Below, one piece after another: positions 36,710-49,509 of a stretch of DNA of 64,000 nucleotides. Numbering within the stretch: the first letter of the stretch is position 1; every line of letters starts with the position of its first letter. The notes below the pieces were generated by a model. That model did no database searches, was not told the DNA's origin, and saw only the letters and a list, made by a program, of their open reading frames with translations. Both the position numbers and the translations under genes were made by a program. Source of the stretch: Paramacrobiotus metropolitanus (Eukaryota; Tardigrada; Eutardigrada; Parachela; Macrobiotidae); the NCBI RefSeq assembly GCF_019649055.1, contig NW_026570239.1, positions 434,001 through 498,000 of the forward strand, in the 5' to 3' direction.

Positions 36710-38205
36710 CTATGGGCACGCGACGGGAACACCCGATGTCTTGCCCGCCTCGGTAATCCCACAGTATATCAAGCTCTTTCATCATGGGTTCCGTAATAAG
36801 AATAACGTAGTATGCGAAGCGGTAACAATATCTATTACGACTTTTATTATTCTGATTTTGGCGTGAACTGTCGCGGTAATAAACAAGCACACCAACTTGT
36901 AGAATTGTATTCATTTGACAAAAGGGGAAGCGAAGCTGTGTCCCGGATATAAAAACTAAATAGCATAGGTATTGCCGACGATTGGTGCACAGAAACTCAA
37001 CAGGTGCCAAAGATGTCCATACTACCTTATTACCTTAAATATGCAATAATGCATGTAATAAAAGACTGGGAGAATAAATATCTTCATAGACGAACGCATG
37101 TGCAGTAGCCGAGCACAACCATTACCACTAGATGCTTCAAGATCGCTTTTGTATGAAATAAAGAAATTATTTAAAATTAGAATAAATGTTTATCGAAACA
37201 ATTTCAAGCGAAGTAAATGAAAGGTTTAACAAAGGACAATAAACTCGCAAGTTAAACTAGTCAATAAACTAGTTAGGAACTCGTTTGTTCTAATTACTAA
37301 TATCTCAAAATTTAGGTGTTTTGAAAAAGTATATGTAAAATTATTTTCTTTAAGTTTCGAATCTCTTTGAATCCAATTTCCATCTACATACGATAAAGGA
37401 CTACGATAAATTTTGTTTCTCGAAGACACTCTAATTGTAGTGTTATACAGTTGTGCAGTATTTGCAGTCCACTGAATTTATTTGTGGTTACTGAAGGATG
37501 GAAAATATTTAAACGCATTTCATTTCGTTAGATCTTGCCCCAGCCCCCAAGTTAAGAATAATATCGCTCTTGTTAATTACGTACGACTACGGTATGAGTG
37601 CACAAACAATCCGGCTGGTTTGGCCGGTCCCTGTCCGGATCAGACAGGGAAAATAGCACAGGCATGCCGATTTATAGTCTCCAGGAAATTATCACCGCAG
37701 TACCGCACTGGATGTTGCGCCTATTGAAGGCTGAATGGGTGGAATTGATTACTGCGGATTTCCTTCTTCTCCCGTCCTCTCACTGCCGACTAATAAGCTG
37801 CAGTTGTGCCCTCCGGGGATTAATAATCGCTCAGTGGGCAACCAACTGCGCTGTTTTTGTTCTGTGTGTAACCGTACTCGATCGTATCGAATATACTGTA
37901 GCCAGCCCGAGCCAGAGCGACGTCGCCGCAGGCGTATAATCTGAAAACTATATCATTCTAATATACGATCCTACAGAAAATCTCAGCGTTGAAGAGAAAC
38001 GGATGCCGCACAGTATGTATATAATCAGCAGCCGGCGATTGCGAGCGTCAGGCATGGGCTTCTAGTTGACAGTGGCTTGACAGTACACAGTAAGCTGAAT
38101 TCAGCAATCGCAAAGTACTGTTATTCCGTGCCAGTGGTTAGTAATGGTTGCAGCATAACTTCATAAGCAGTCAAATAAACCCTATTTTTGGCATTTAATT
38201 CGACG
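36710..38205. other. Spacer between divergent copies D and F
   Basis: Copies D (-) and F (+) point away from each other, with this stretch and 35915-36709 between them. No gene is supported. Frames at 37482-37944 lack motifs. The 5' flank of F carries the inverted copy of the shared motif at 38097-38115. Confidence 0.45.
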
Positions 38206-41200
38206 ATGTTCACCAAGAGAATCCGATCTTTTAATTGTTCAGACGCGTTGCCATCCTGTGAGATTTATCCCGGTCCCGACATCTACCAGTGGAACGCGGT
38301 GGATGTGCAGAATGCTAACGGGCTGCTCGAGCGTGGTCTCGTCATCAATACCGCTAATCACGGCCTGATCGTGGATTTCGGCGTGCCCGGGCGACGCTCG
38401 GAGCGTGTTCCGTTCAAAAGGGCGCTGTACTGTCGCACCTCGCCAGAACACGATTTCGCTCCCATTCAAGACTGGGACGCAGAGCACAGCGCGGCGCTGG
38501 GCTTTCATGTCCTCGCTCGGATGGCTGCCGACCGCCCGTGGACGTGGTACCCTGCGGTGTGCCTCGTACGTCGGTTCCTGTGGAACAAACACGCCTATGT
38601 CCGCATCCAACTGGGTGAGAGCGCCGTCACCATGTTCCTCAGCGCTCTCGTGGTGCGTGTCGCGCGCAGTGACTGGAGGGGGTCCGCAGTCGGTGCAGGT
38701 GATTTCGTCTCCCAGACCAGCGCCCTGCCGGGTGAATATCGAGCTGGACAGCTGGTGGAGCCGGCATTGTGGAGCTTGTGGGTGGAAACGATGGTATCGC
38801 AGCATGACGCGTATCCCGTCTGCGCCATGAATGGAAGGCTGGTGTATCTCCAGAAGGGGTGCAATAACGCGAAGCCGGCAAGAGCATCTGGTAATCCTTA
38901 CCTATCGCCCGGATCCAATACTGCGAAACTGTCAGCAATATCACAGGACGAGTTGGTACGGACGTATAGCAATAGTTCTTGTTCGAAATGAAAAATATTA
39001 TTTGACCGTTCTGTTTTCAAATGCTATAGAAAATCTTTACATATTTACATTTAGTCGTATGAGATGGAAGAAACCCAGCCTAAGAATCAATACGTATACT
39101 GTGCTAAAGCTTCGGACTCAGTTCGGAGCACTCGAATAACTTATAACTGCTTGGTTCACATAAACTTCCAAATTAAATTAAGTTCGAGTTAAAGTAAGTG
39201 ACCTGGTAAATGGAAGCAAGTTCTGGATTGCACGAAACTGAAGGTTTTGTGAAGTTGTCTATACGAAACAGAAATTGGTACACGTAGTGCTGCAATTCCC
39301 TGACCATTAGCATGACACGGTAATAATCAAATAACGCATTAATTTTTACATAGAAACTTTAGGCCGTCTGTAATTACCAGTTTGTTTAGCTTTGGACCAT
39401 GCGTAATTACGTAGGTATAGAAAAAAATATTATAAATATCCAGGATCGGATGAACGGAAGGGCCAAAGCGTGTTTGGCACGGCGCCTGCAGGCCGGTTGG
39501 AACTACACCGAAGGCCGCTGGAAAAGGGCGGCGCCCAAAATTCAATCCGATATTAATGCTGAACTGGCACACCAGTCTCCTGAAATGGGAGCATTATTAT
39601 CACTGGAGCTACAGCGCGAGGTTCTCTCCTGCTTTGCTGCGAATGAGGGACCGTTCTTCCGTCGTGTTGGTCCCGTGTGGAACGCGATCTTCCAGCAGGA
39701 TGACACCAACCAACACCTGATTCTTAACTGCGACAACGCCGGCACTGCAACCGGCTCAGTGGGCATGTGCATCATCCGGCAGTTAACCGCTGCCACCAGG
39801 ATGATCATCCTTGCCAATGTCAAACAGCGCTGGATGTTTCAGGAATTTACTGACTGTATGCGTCTGATCAGCTACGTTTATAAGCAGCGCGGCAACCGTT
39901 TACGAAAGTTGCAGGTAGATATACGCCATCAACTGCTTTGCGTCAAAATATAGGGTAGATAGTTTAGGGGAATAGCCTGGTATTCTGTGCATTTTTTGAA
40001 ATCACTACTGCAGTATTGTTCCCGTATTATCACGTTATACAGATACGTACAAACCCAGCTCGAAATTTTTAGACCGCTGTAAGCGCGACGCAGTGAACAG
40101 CGCACAGTAAGGCTAGATTTTATCTACTCTTCACTGGACGCACTGGCGTAGAGCACTTTGTATGGCTCAAGCCCACGTTTCTCAAATATCCCGCTTACAG
40201 CGGTCTAAAAATTTCGAGCCGGGCTTGTACATGTAGACATCAGTGGCATACTACGCGAAAATCGCACCGCGAAAATGCACTCGTACCAACTGCACAAATT
40301 TGGTAGATTGGAAACCACCTGGAGCCGGTGAATGGGACATTTAAGTAAACCAACAAAAATTTAAAAAATTACTTTAATATTTTAAATTTTAAAATTTCTA
40401 AAGTGCACTTTAAAAATTCAAAAAAAAGTGTTAGAAAAATGGTAGTTTGCATACCGCACCATTTTTTTCCATAATAAAGCAGTTGGTGCAAGACTGCGAG
40501 TCACATGTTATAACTTATTATCACTGGTGTACAGATAGGTAGACAGATAGTACAGACTTTAGTCTATTGGTGTCAGCGTACTGCAGCGTGGCGTGTGTAG
40601 AATTACATAAAAAAACATTAGTAGTAAATTCACTGAACATTCAGTCACGCGGCGGCGCGTTTTTTGGATAGGTAGTGGCCAGCGGCTGTCGTTGGGACTT
40701 CGGTAATCACCGTTTTCTCACGGAGGTGCACATGCTGGCCAGGACGTGTGTCACCGGTGCCGCCGCCGTGGAGTGCATCGTGTGGCACAACTGCCGCTTT
40801 CGTGGTATTGGCGACCAACAGTACGATTGTATCGTAGTGCGCGACGTCATCGCTGTCCACGACTCGCTTTTGGGGATGCAAACGGAATTATATGCACTGG
40901 TGGAACGGAATTTATTTTGGAAGCCAGAGTGGATTCCGCTTAATGTCTTCGGCCTGATGCAGTGGATTGCAAACGAAGCGCGAACTGATGCGATATCATT
41001 CACCAGCGCCAAAATCAAAGGGGTAGGGAACTGCCATTTAAATTCGGAATACGATCACCAAAGAAAACGTCTGTGTTTCGTGATCGAATCATTATTCCTA
41101 CAGATCTTAGGGACCTACCAGTGCGCGGATCCTCGTCCGGCGAATCAGTACCGTAGGAAGCCGGACTGGACAGTCGAAGACCTGTGTCAGTTAGATATGA

Positions 41201-41271
41201 CGACGTTGTCCACATTGACGCTGTGGGTACTGAACTTGGCCATGCTGTACCGAGCGAAGGGGAATCGGTGA
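38206..41271 (+). CDS. F-box-like family protein, copy F, intact
   Basis: Exons 38206-38955, 39444-39914, 40672-41022 and 41104-41271 join in phase 0 to give 579 aa. Exon 1 has CEIYPGPDIYQWNAVDVQ, GLIVDFGVPGRRSERVPF, DRPWTWYPAVCLVRRFLW and VEPALWSLWVETM, plus an insert (ARASGNPYLSPGSNTAK) near its end. The exon 2 F-box is LSLELQREVLSCF to VGPVWNAIF. Exon 3 has WDFGNHRFLTEV and WHNCRFRGIGDQQYD; the family's FCGIGGE is altered. Exon 4 has YQCADPRPANQYRRK and LSTLTLWVLNLAM. The presumed role is an SCF-type adaptor. A Tc1/mariner-type MITE sits in its second intron, and a hAT remnant begins about 150 bp past the stop. Confidence 0.8.
40050..40227. mobile_element. Tc1/mariner-type MITE, 178 bp
   Basis: It is flanked by TA on both sides (40048-40049, 40228-40229). 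Terminal inverted repeats of about 36 bp begin CAAACCCAGCTCGAAATTTT on the left. The right end, read inverted, begins CAAGCCCGGCTCGAAATTTT, with two mismatches. It has no coding capacity. It lies in the intron between exons 2 and 3 of F-box copy F. Confidence 0.85.
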
Positions 41272-41424
41272 CCATTTCATCTGCACTCGTTGTGGGATAC
41301 GCGGAACTACTACTTTGGTGCAAGAACAAAGCTACAAGCAGCAATATAAAGTCGAAATCCATAAATATGGGACTATGTCCTTTCCAATCAGTTATAGTGC
41401 TGTCCGTAGTGTTGTGCTAGTTGC

Positions 41425-42544
41425 CAGGGGCTTAGGGAGGTATGGGGCCAAGGGGCCGTGGCCCCCCCAAAAGGCCAGGCAGTGTGTTACTGGCCCCCCC
41501 CAAAAGAAATGCATTGGCCCCGGGCGGCTTCGCCGCCCGGGGCCAGTGCATTTTTTTGGGAAAACGTAAAACTAATATTAACGCTGACATTTAATTTAAA
41601 CCTGACATTCTATGATAAAATTCTGATTCACTGTAAATAAATTAAAACACTGTGGCATCTTCTGTTAAAACTTAAAAGGTAGAAGTAGTCAACAATTGAA
41701 CGTCGGACGCCCAAATCAGCGGCGAATTTCAAGGGGGTAGGTACGGAACACGTGCCCCCTCCAGAATTTTTTCAAAAGTGGGTTTTTCAGAAAACTAAAC
41801 GGTAATGTTGATTGGTAACTAATTGGTAACTAATTGGTAACTAATTTGGTAACTAATTGGTAACTAATTTTGCATAAAATCGTTTAAATTCTTTTTTTTT
41901 CGTGGATTTCTAGAGATTTTGCAGTTAAATCGATTGCTAGCTTCGCGCTCCGCGCAAAAATAGCTCTTTATTGTACTTTCATACATTAATTTAGTCTCCG
42001 GCGCGAAACCAAAAAGTGTTTTACATTAAATTCGTAATATTCCGCTATTTTTTATAGAATTTCTAGGAATTTTCCCAGTAAAAACGTGCGTCACCTTCGC
42101 GCTTCGCGCGAAATTCACCTTTCTGAAGACCAAACATGATACAATATTACTTCATGCCCCTCTAACTTTCATTTCGCTTCAAAAAAATAAAGCTATTTCT
42201 ACTATTTTTAATAAAATTTCTAGCAATTTGGGCAGCAAAATCGCTCGTTGGCTTCGCGCGAAAATTAATTTTGATATAATTTTTGACCCTGCATCTTGCT
42301 TTACACACAAAGGTCACCAATTTACGCACAAAGGTCACGCACAGGCGTGCTGATACTCTGGACGCTCCCTCGCGTGTAGCAGAGGTGCACCCCCAGGTCT
42401 GTACACTTGGGGTGCTCCCCAGTGGTACGCCCCTTGGGTGACCCCCAGGTGTGCACCCCTGGAGTACACCCTTGGGGGCACCCTTAATATGTAGGTTCGG
42501 CTCGCCTTGGCCCCCTCCAAAAACGAAAGCTCCCTACGCCGCTG
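41425..42544. mobile_element. Non-autonomous hAT-type element, 1.12 kb
   Basis: The ends CAGGGGCTTAGGGAGG (left) and, inverted, CAGCGGCGTAGGGAGC (right) match the CAGNGGCGTAG style of animal hAT termini. The 8-bp flanks CTAGTTGC (41417-41424) and CTAGCTGC (42545-42552) differ at one base, as an aged target duplication would. Inside are a GC-rich hairpin (41507-41554), TGGTAACTAAT tandem repeats (about 41815-41870), and three degenerate units of about 155 bp, each TTTCTAG...CTTCGCGC (from about 41907, 42060 and 42215). No transposase is encoded. Confidence 0.75.
41507..41554. repeat. GC-rich hairpin inside the hAT element
   Basis: AAATGCATTGGCCCCGGGC pairs with GCCCGGGGCCAGTGCATTT around GGCTTCGCC. 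The stem is about 22 bp with one mismatch. It could fold as RNA or cruciform; no function is implied. Confidence 0.75.
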
Positions 42545-42552
42545 CTAGCTGC

Positions 42553-43606
42553 TACTAAATGAAATTAAATAACGGCTATTTACGTGTTTGTTAGTAAAAT
42601 CCGCCTATTCTTAAAAGTCTTGTGAATAGTATCGGTCCTTGTACTAGTAAAAGCTGAGTTTTTAGTAGCATAATCTACGTATTAATGTAGTAATATTAGA
42701 GCTGCCTCATTTGACTTCGTCGAATACGCATCGAGAAGCGAAGCTTCGCACTTGAAAAAATTTCGGCCGGTGATCTACACCGACGTCAATTGTGTTTGTG
42801 CCGAACGACCAGGTGCGCGGTAGTGAATATTATGTTGGACTTGCGCCTGAATCAGCAGTTGTCTTTTGCAAACAAATTTCTTAAAACTATGGGATTCTAC
42901 TTTCTAGTCGAGCACAAATAAAAAAGTTAAATTCGGCAGCATGTTAGTTAAAAATACTGGCGCTAAAGCGTCTAGCCGTACAACAGAGATGTGTAAAGAA
43001 GATGTGCAGTCCATTGCTGCTAGTTGAACAGGAAGCATCGGAATGGTAAGTTGGTCAAAATGTTCAGTTCTAGCATTTAGTTTGTGGGTTTTTGAAAATA
43101 TATTCCGAATGCCCGGAAATCAATTTTGCTTTTGTTCTTACCCATCCCTAGTTATTTCGGAGCAAAATAAAGATGCGCGTACGCGTTGAAGTTCATGCCG
43201 GTATTGGTTAATATGCTCGTAAGCACGACTGATTTATCTGGCAACTGGTTAGCATCATCGGCCCCATTGACGGACCATCCAACCTCCTGTTTTTTTGGCA
43301 CGGGTAAGTAACCCGCTCGTACGGTATAGTGGCAGCTTGCAAATTACCGTGGCAGTACCATATCCGGTAACGACAGGCGGTAGGCCAGCCGTCATCGAAG
43401 GAAACAATGCCGTCCACGTTTCTTGAAATTCGTTCAGGAAATAGCCGTTAATGCCGGAACCCTCTCAATGCAATGAAAACGTAATAAATGGTCACCCGGA
43501 AGCGCCATGACAAATTTAAAAAATAAAAGACAACCTATTCACTAAGTAAAGCGAAAGCAAATGGTTATTTTAGGCTTGCTTTTCTCTCACGGTCGAAGGG
43601 AGCCTT
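42553..43606. other. Gene-free spacer
   Basis: No supported gene. It includes the presumed 3' flank of the kinase-Kelch gene, whose stop is at 43607. Confidence 0.5.
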
Positions 43607-46600
43607 TTAGTCTGGCCTTTGCTGATTGCTGCCCAGTGTCAGCTTTACGGCATAAGAAACATCCATGTTTGGGTCCATATCAATATCTTCCATATCTGCC
43701 AGTGGGAAGCTCATCCACGATTCGTCCTTCGGTTGGTACGTTTCCATCGTTAGTGCGAGATCATCTCTACCTTCCACCCGTCCCCCAAACACATATATCT
43801 GATCTTCGGACACGAATGCGCAGTGACCTGATCTTGCCTGCAACAGGTCACATACCTTTTTCCATTCCCGAAGGGTGCGATCGAATCGAACACACGATTT
43901 CAACATTTGAGCGTCAGCACCGGAGCCACTGCGACCGCCCAGTAAATAGAGCTCTCCTTTGAAGACAACTGCAGCGAAGTTACGCCGATCTTCTGGCAGC
44001 TCCGCCACGAATGCCCACTTCTCGGAGTTCGTATCGAATCGCTCTACGACTCGACTATTCCCGTTGAACGGTGTACCGACGCAGAATAGGTGCTTCTTGT
44101 AACTAATTAAGCAATCCAATTGTCGAACCCTAAATAAAACACGTACCGATAATTAGCGAAATAAAAGCCGTCGAACTAAATATGAGCATTTATATCGCAA
44201 CCATCGTTATTAAACGTGTAATTACGTTGCAACGCGTCAGTTCAAGCTCAGTGCATATATTTCTAATATTACCTGACTCAGCGCTTAAATTTTCGTTTGT
44301 TTCAAACGTTTCCTGCTTACCATTTTGTCATAGGCAGTAGAGAAACGGATTTCTTGCTCCCTTTGAACAATCTAAAAGCTTTTTCGGGTTCTCGGTCGTC
44401 CCAGAAGTACACTTCATCATCTACCGTGACCGCATGTTTTGCAAATTGGCCCAGTTCTGGTTCGCCGATATAGTTCCATTTTGGCTCGCGTACATTTATT
44501 GCCACTGTTTGCAGACTGTGGCCGTCAGCATCGCTCTGGTTGTAAACCTGGCATATAACAACATCCTGAAGTGGGGTAAGACAGTGCTTGAAAAGCTTTT
44601 TGTGGAAATTATCACGAAACAAAAGCGGCCGAATTAAGCCAGTTAGTGGTTCAAAAACCTGTAACGACACCGGTGACATTTCGCGATCTTTACAGCCATG
44701 AAACAACACAACGATCTCTTTAGGGGCCTGTTTGTAAGCTTCGGCAAGACCGGTTAAAAGCTCGTCTGCTGTGGGTCTATCTTCGCTAACTTGGCGTAAA
44801 CACGGCTTGATGCAGCTTGAGAGATACGAAGGGATCGCGTCGAGAACCAACGGAACATAGCCGCTTTTTAACTTGTTGCCGAATTCATCGTCGGTAATAC
44901 TTTTTCCGGCAAGTATTCTCTCCGATCGGTTTTTTTCTGTCTTTTCCAGCCATTTTTCTTCTATGTTGACGACGCACTCAGCCAGATCCAAAATAACGCA
45001 ACCCAAACTCCAGATATCCATTTTCCTTCCGGTTCTGATCATTTCTCCATGTGACGGCTTAGCGCTATCTTTAAATCTTTTAAACATTTCTGGAGGAATG
45101 TAGCGAATAGTTCCATGGATGTTTGTGACGTCTTTTGGGCTTGTAATAGTTTCGCACATTTGAATATGCTCATCTAAATCACCGATAAGCATCCTCTTCT
45201 GTGTGACACCGAGTTGTTTGACAAGAATGTTCTTTGGTTTGATGTCTCCATGAATAATTCTGTTTTGATGCAGAAAACTTATTCCTTGGGCAATTTCTGT
45301 GGCATACTGAATAGCAGTAGTCGGTTTAAGGCAGGCTCTTGATTGTGTCAACAATGTATCGAGGGTGCCTAAAATTATATTGGATCTATAACATTTTAAT
45401 GAAAGTATGATGAATTTACTAATGGGGAACGTTGGTCGATACAAAATACACTCGAAGTGCTGTTATTCGCCGCACCTACCTTGACAAAAATCCATCATCA
45501 GTTCGTAGTAGGTCGTTCCGAGGTCGGCTTTTTTAACGCAAAACTTGTGATGCGGAAGTAAGGAGCCATGCCGAAAATTCACGACCGAAATTAATCGACT
45601 GCGCAGCTTTGGCCAGTTTTCTTTGGTGAACAGGTAACCTTTTGTGTCATCCAAATGCGTAACCTTAATAGCCACAGTGTCTTCACCCATGAAGTCTTCT
45701 CGCGACGTAATGGTTGCTTTATACACTTGGCCCATTGCGCCGCCCCCGATACGGTTTTGTATTTTGTAGTCGTATTCGCAGCAGCTTCCGAAATTTTCTT
45801 CTTTGATAACGGCTGATTGTTCGCCAACATGTGATGTGCCAATAACTGGTTGTGGAGTAGTTTCTGTCACACTCACCGAAGTCCCTTTGCAGTAATTTAG
45901 CAAGAGTAGTAGTTCGCTGGCAGAAATCCTTTGTTGGGGATCTGTGCACAGGCATTGCCTGATCCAGGCCGCCACATCTGGTTCGATAAAGTCTGCGACA
46001 AAAGGGACGTAGCCGTCCATTATCAAGCTGGCGTATTCCGTGTTTGTGTTTCTTTGGAGTGGTATTTTCAGTCCCCCTTTTTCAAGGAGTCGTTCCGAGT
46101 CAATGCAATATGAACACTCAGTTAGCTCAAGAATGATGCAACCCAGACTCCACATGTCCGTTTTTCTTCCAACCAATGCCCCTTCAAGTTGGGAAAACTT
46201 TTTCAGCATTTCCGGTGACATGTAACGAGCTGTTCCGCGCAGTTCGCTGATATCTCCGCTAACGGTAGCGTCCTCTTGCAGTTCCACAAGGTCGTCGCAG
46301 TCACTTATCAAAAGCCGTCTGTTATTGCTAATTACAATATTTTCCGGCTTTAAATCGCTATGTATAAAGCCGCAATCGTGCAAAAATTTGAGCCCCTCCG
46401 TAATATCGATGGTGAACGTGAGTGCTGTTGCCGAGTGGAGATGATTTTTTGCTTTTGCATGTTCTTTTAAAAATTTCGCTAGATCTCCACCTATGACAAG
46501 AAAACGCACAAATGCATTTCAAAAATTAGGTCGGGCGTCGTTAAAATATCTTTTCGTATGCCACTTACCGGCATGGTAGTCCATTAGGAATTCCAAGGTA

Positions 46601-46908
46601 GTGTTTGAAGCCAGCTTAATAACAGATACCTTATGGTATTCAACTAAACGAGGATGCTTCAACGTTAGCAAGCGATTTATTCTACGCAAAATAGTGTTTC
46701 CGAATGCTGTCCCTGATGTCTGCTCCATGTGTATCACTTTCACGGCAACAGCCTGGCTGCCAACAAAATCGCCGGGGTCTATAATTCTTGCTTGGTAAAC
46801 TATTCCAAAAGTTCCTCGCGCTACATATGCTGCAACATTGTAGGTGTAAGTGCACGATTTCCCGAGCGTGTAATTCTCCTCCATGTCGTGCTGAGTTAAA
46901 GAAATCAT
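43607..46908 (-). CDS. Tandem protein kinase-Kelch fusion protein
   Basis: Exons 46908-46569, 46490-45480, 45368-44321 and 44129-43607 splice with matching phases to 973 aa. Kinase 1 (about residues 10-300) has ARGTFGIVYQA, VAVKVIH, HSDLKPEN, SDCDD in place of DFG, and DMWSLGC. Kinase 2 (about 350-670) has IGGGAMGQVYKA, VAIKVTH, HGDIKPKN, GDLDE in place of DFG, and DIWSLGC. Kelch-type repeats follow to the end, with VVERFDTNSEKW, LYLLGGRSG and IYVFGGRVEG. Catalytic Lys and Asp are present in both kinases, and the LKPEN/IKPKN loops indicate Ser/Thr specificity. The metal-binding loops are unusual (DCD and DLD), so activity is uncertain. Exon borders fall inside domains, so the chain is one gene rather than three. 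The Kelch part may bind substrates or actin (inference). Confidence 0.85.
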
Positions 46909-47469
46909 ATACGTTTTAAAAAAATTACGCTATGGACGTTTAAGGCGTAAAGGAATTCTGTGAGATGCGTACCCGGAGTTAGTTGCGAAACTTCGCGAGC
47001 GACAAGTAAGGCACACCGGTGTGTTAAACTGAACGGAACGTTCGTCAGAAATAAAGCGCGATAAATTATTCATAGCATCTCTAGTTACTTATCACTTATC
47101 TCATGTACTAAGTAAGTATGCTTTAGGAACAGCTGATAAGTCTTCAAACTAGTGTGACCGTAACTGAGGAATCGCCGAGACGCCGACTAATCCTGATTGA
47201 CTTCAAAGGGCTGTATCATCCGTTATCTTCTCTCATATCAGTTCAAACAAGAGTCTTTTCTATACTGCAGTGGCTGACAGACCTGCGCTGTAAGCCTGTA
47301 ACTGCCAGAATGTAGTGCGCAATGCACGCGTACAACAACATGAAAACGTGCAATGTTTGAAACTTGTGAAATGGTCGCACTAAGACAGCGCTACCTTGAT
47401 ACCTTGTACTGTGTCCAGGCTGCTACCATGTAACTTGAATAATATTTATACCAAACATAAAAGTCTCGA

Positions 47470-47634
47470 AGTGGCTGATTTGCCGCAGTGTTTGCGGCTA
47501 AACAGCCAGTTGGCTATTTTGACGCACTAGGGTGGGCGAAATACCTTGTTGGCTACTGCGTTAAAACCGCTGCTCGGCAATCTGACTGCACCATGGCCGG
47601 CAAAATAGCCAACTGGCTCTTTTGCCGCACCACT
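47470..47634. repeat. Inverted-repeat (MITE-like) element, about 165 bp
   Basis: The left arm contains AGTGGCTGATTTGCC and AGCCAGTTGGCTATTTTG (to 47521). The right arm contains the inverse, CAAAATAGCCAACTGGCT then CTTTTGCCGCACCACT (47601-47634). The arms are imperfect and no clear target duplication was found. The end style (CAGTGGTGCGG inverted) hints at hAT. Confidence 0.55.
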
Positions 47635-48399
47635 GTTATGTAAGGTAACAACGGTATGTATTTGACTCTGCTCAAGTTGATAAACTTCACAACATTGCTA
47701 CTTGCCTACGTCCCAATTTGCATCACCGTTGGACGACGCGGCTAAACTAAGCGAAGTAACTGCAACACAGAGATAGTAAAACAAGATTAACGTTCTGGCT
47801 GTCTTCCTGTGGATGTCTCGCAATACGTTCGTTTTTTTGTGAGTCATTCCTCTGGTTTTTCGAGGAACAAAACATATTTAAAGTTTGAAATTTCACCCTC
47901 TTGCAGTACAACTTTAAAATATTGATGAGTTAGTATTTACTAAAAGAAACAGAACCGTTCGGGACCAGATATCAAAACGGTGTGTCCTGACAGTTCTAAA
48001 AAGTTGACCGACACTTTTTTAACATATTGTCATTATAGCGTGCTAGTGCTGCAAACAAAACGGTTTTCAGGCCGATATATATTTTTACTAAAATAATCTG
48101 GCTGCAGAATGTTGTAAACGATAGGAGAAGTAGCTACGTCCGGCAAATGTGTAAGTAAAATGTACGCAGTAACTCCAACAAGAGGCTTCGAAACCACCAG
48201 GGTTTTCGAAATCACCAGAGTTTGCGAACTCTGAAAGATGCTGTCGGTGTATCGATGCATTTACACTGGAGCATTTTGAATCAATCGGTGCATTTTCAGG
48301 CAACTCCGGTAAAATACATATATTTCTTCACGCAAAAGTTTTCACCTGCGGCACGTTTCGTACCAAAGAAAAAATTGAATCGTTTTCTCTCTTCCTGTA

Positions 48400-48640
48400 G
48401 GCACAGTAGACATCTGTATACAGGCTGTAGACACCCTGTAGACCTATCGGCAGACTGCAGTCACCTGGTTTGTTATGATGTACACAGCGTGTCTACAATG
48501 GTGTCTAGAGGCTGTCTACATATGTCTACCGCTGTGTACAGGGAGCCCTTCTTAGGTTCAGCTCGATGCTCTGCCTTTAGCCGTATACACCGGTAGTCAT
48601 CCGTAGACAGCCCGTAGACACCACTGTAGACATGGCATAA
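48400..48640. repeat. Block dense in TGTAGACA and TGTCTACA
   Basis: The octamer TGTAGACA, its reverse complement TGTCTACA, and one-base variants (CGTAGACA, TGTCTACC) recur many times within 240 bp, on both strands and without fixed spacing. Neighbouring sequence does not show this density. It could be a degenerate simple repeat or clustered binding sites. Confidence 0.5.
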
Positions 48641-49509
48641 GTAAACAATGCCGACCTTTCAGATTACTCTGGAAAAGACAGTCAGTGCATTCTCGCATCA
48701 ACTGGACATTGTGCAGAACAAAGAGATCGTAGTCACAGCGGCAGGATCAGTTGTGCGTGAGCCAAAAGAAAAGACACCGGGTTGACATAAGGACGTTCAC
48801 ATCAAATAACAGCCAAAATGATTGTACAGTATGCTCTACAAATCCTGAAAAAGGAAAAAATTGTATGAATGCTGCAAAGGAAACTGAATAATCGCCACTA
48901 CGAACTTTTAAAACGGAACAAAAATGCAACTGCATTATTGTAGAAAAGTTTCAAAATTCAAGCATAACAAATCGTACAAGAAAAGAAGTACCTACGAGAA
49001 GGGTTTTTTTTACCGGCAGTCACCACTATTTTTATTCACAAAGGTAAAGAGCACCCATCAATCTAAAAGCACCTACAAAATCGTTAACAAATAATTTCCC
49101 GAAAACTAATACAGCTGCACAGTGCGCATGTCATAGACTCTGAAATGCAATTAAAGACAAATGAGAATCTTTGTGCTTGTGTGCGCGTTTATCTATAACA
49201 GCTGCGATCGGCCTGATCTAGGAAAGGCACTCGTAACTTTAATTTACGAGGGTGCCTAATCAAGTAATGTCGTCCGTATATAAATTGTGAAATGAAAAAT
49301 ATGAAATCATTTTTAAAAAATAGGGCATTCATAACTGTATCAGTGGGCCGATGGCCGAGTCAATGCCCCCTCTCGGTGGCAGTCAGCATGAGTCAGAGCA
49401 CCCCTAACTTACATAAACTTTAATTACCAATTAAAAACTGGCGCACATTATCGTAACATGGGTTTTGCACTATTTTACATAAAAAATTCCCATAGACGTG
49501 GGACGCAAC

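Noticed and set aside
38239-38805. 188-codon minus-strand frame
   Set aside because: It is an antisense shadow of exon 1 of copy F, and mirrored frames appear opposite every exon 1.
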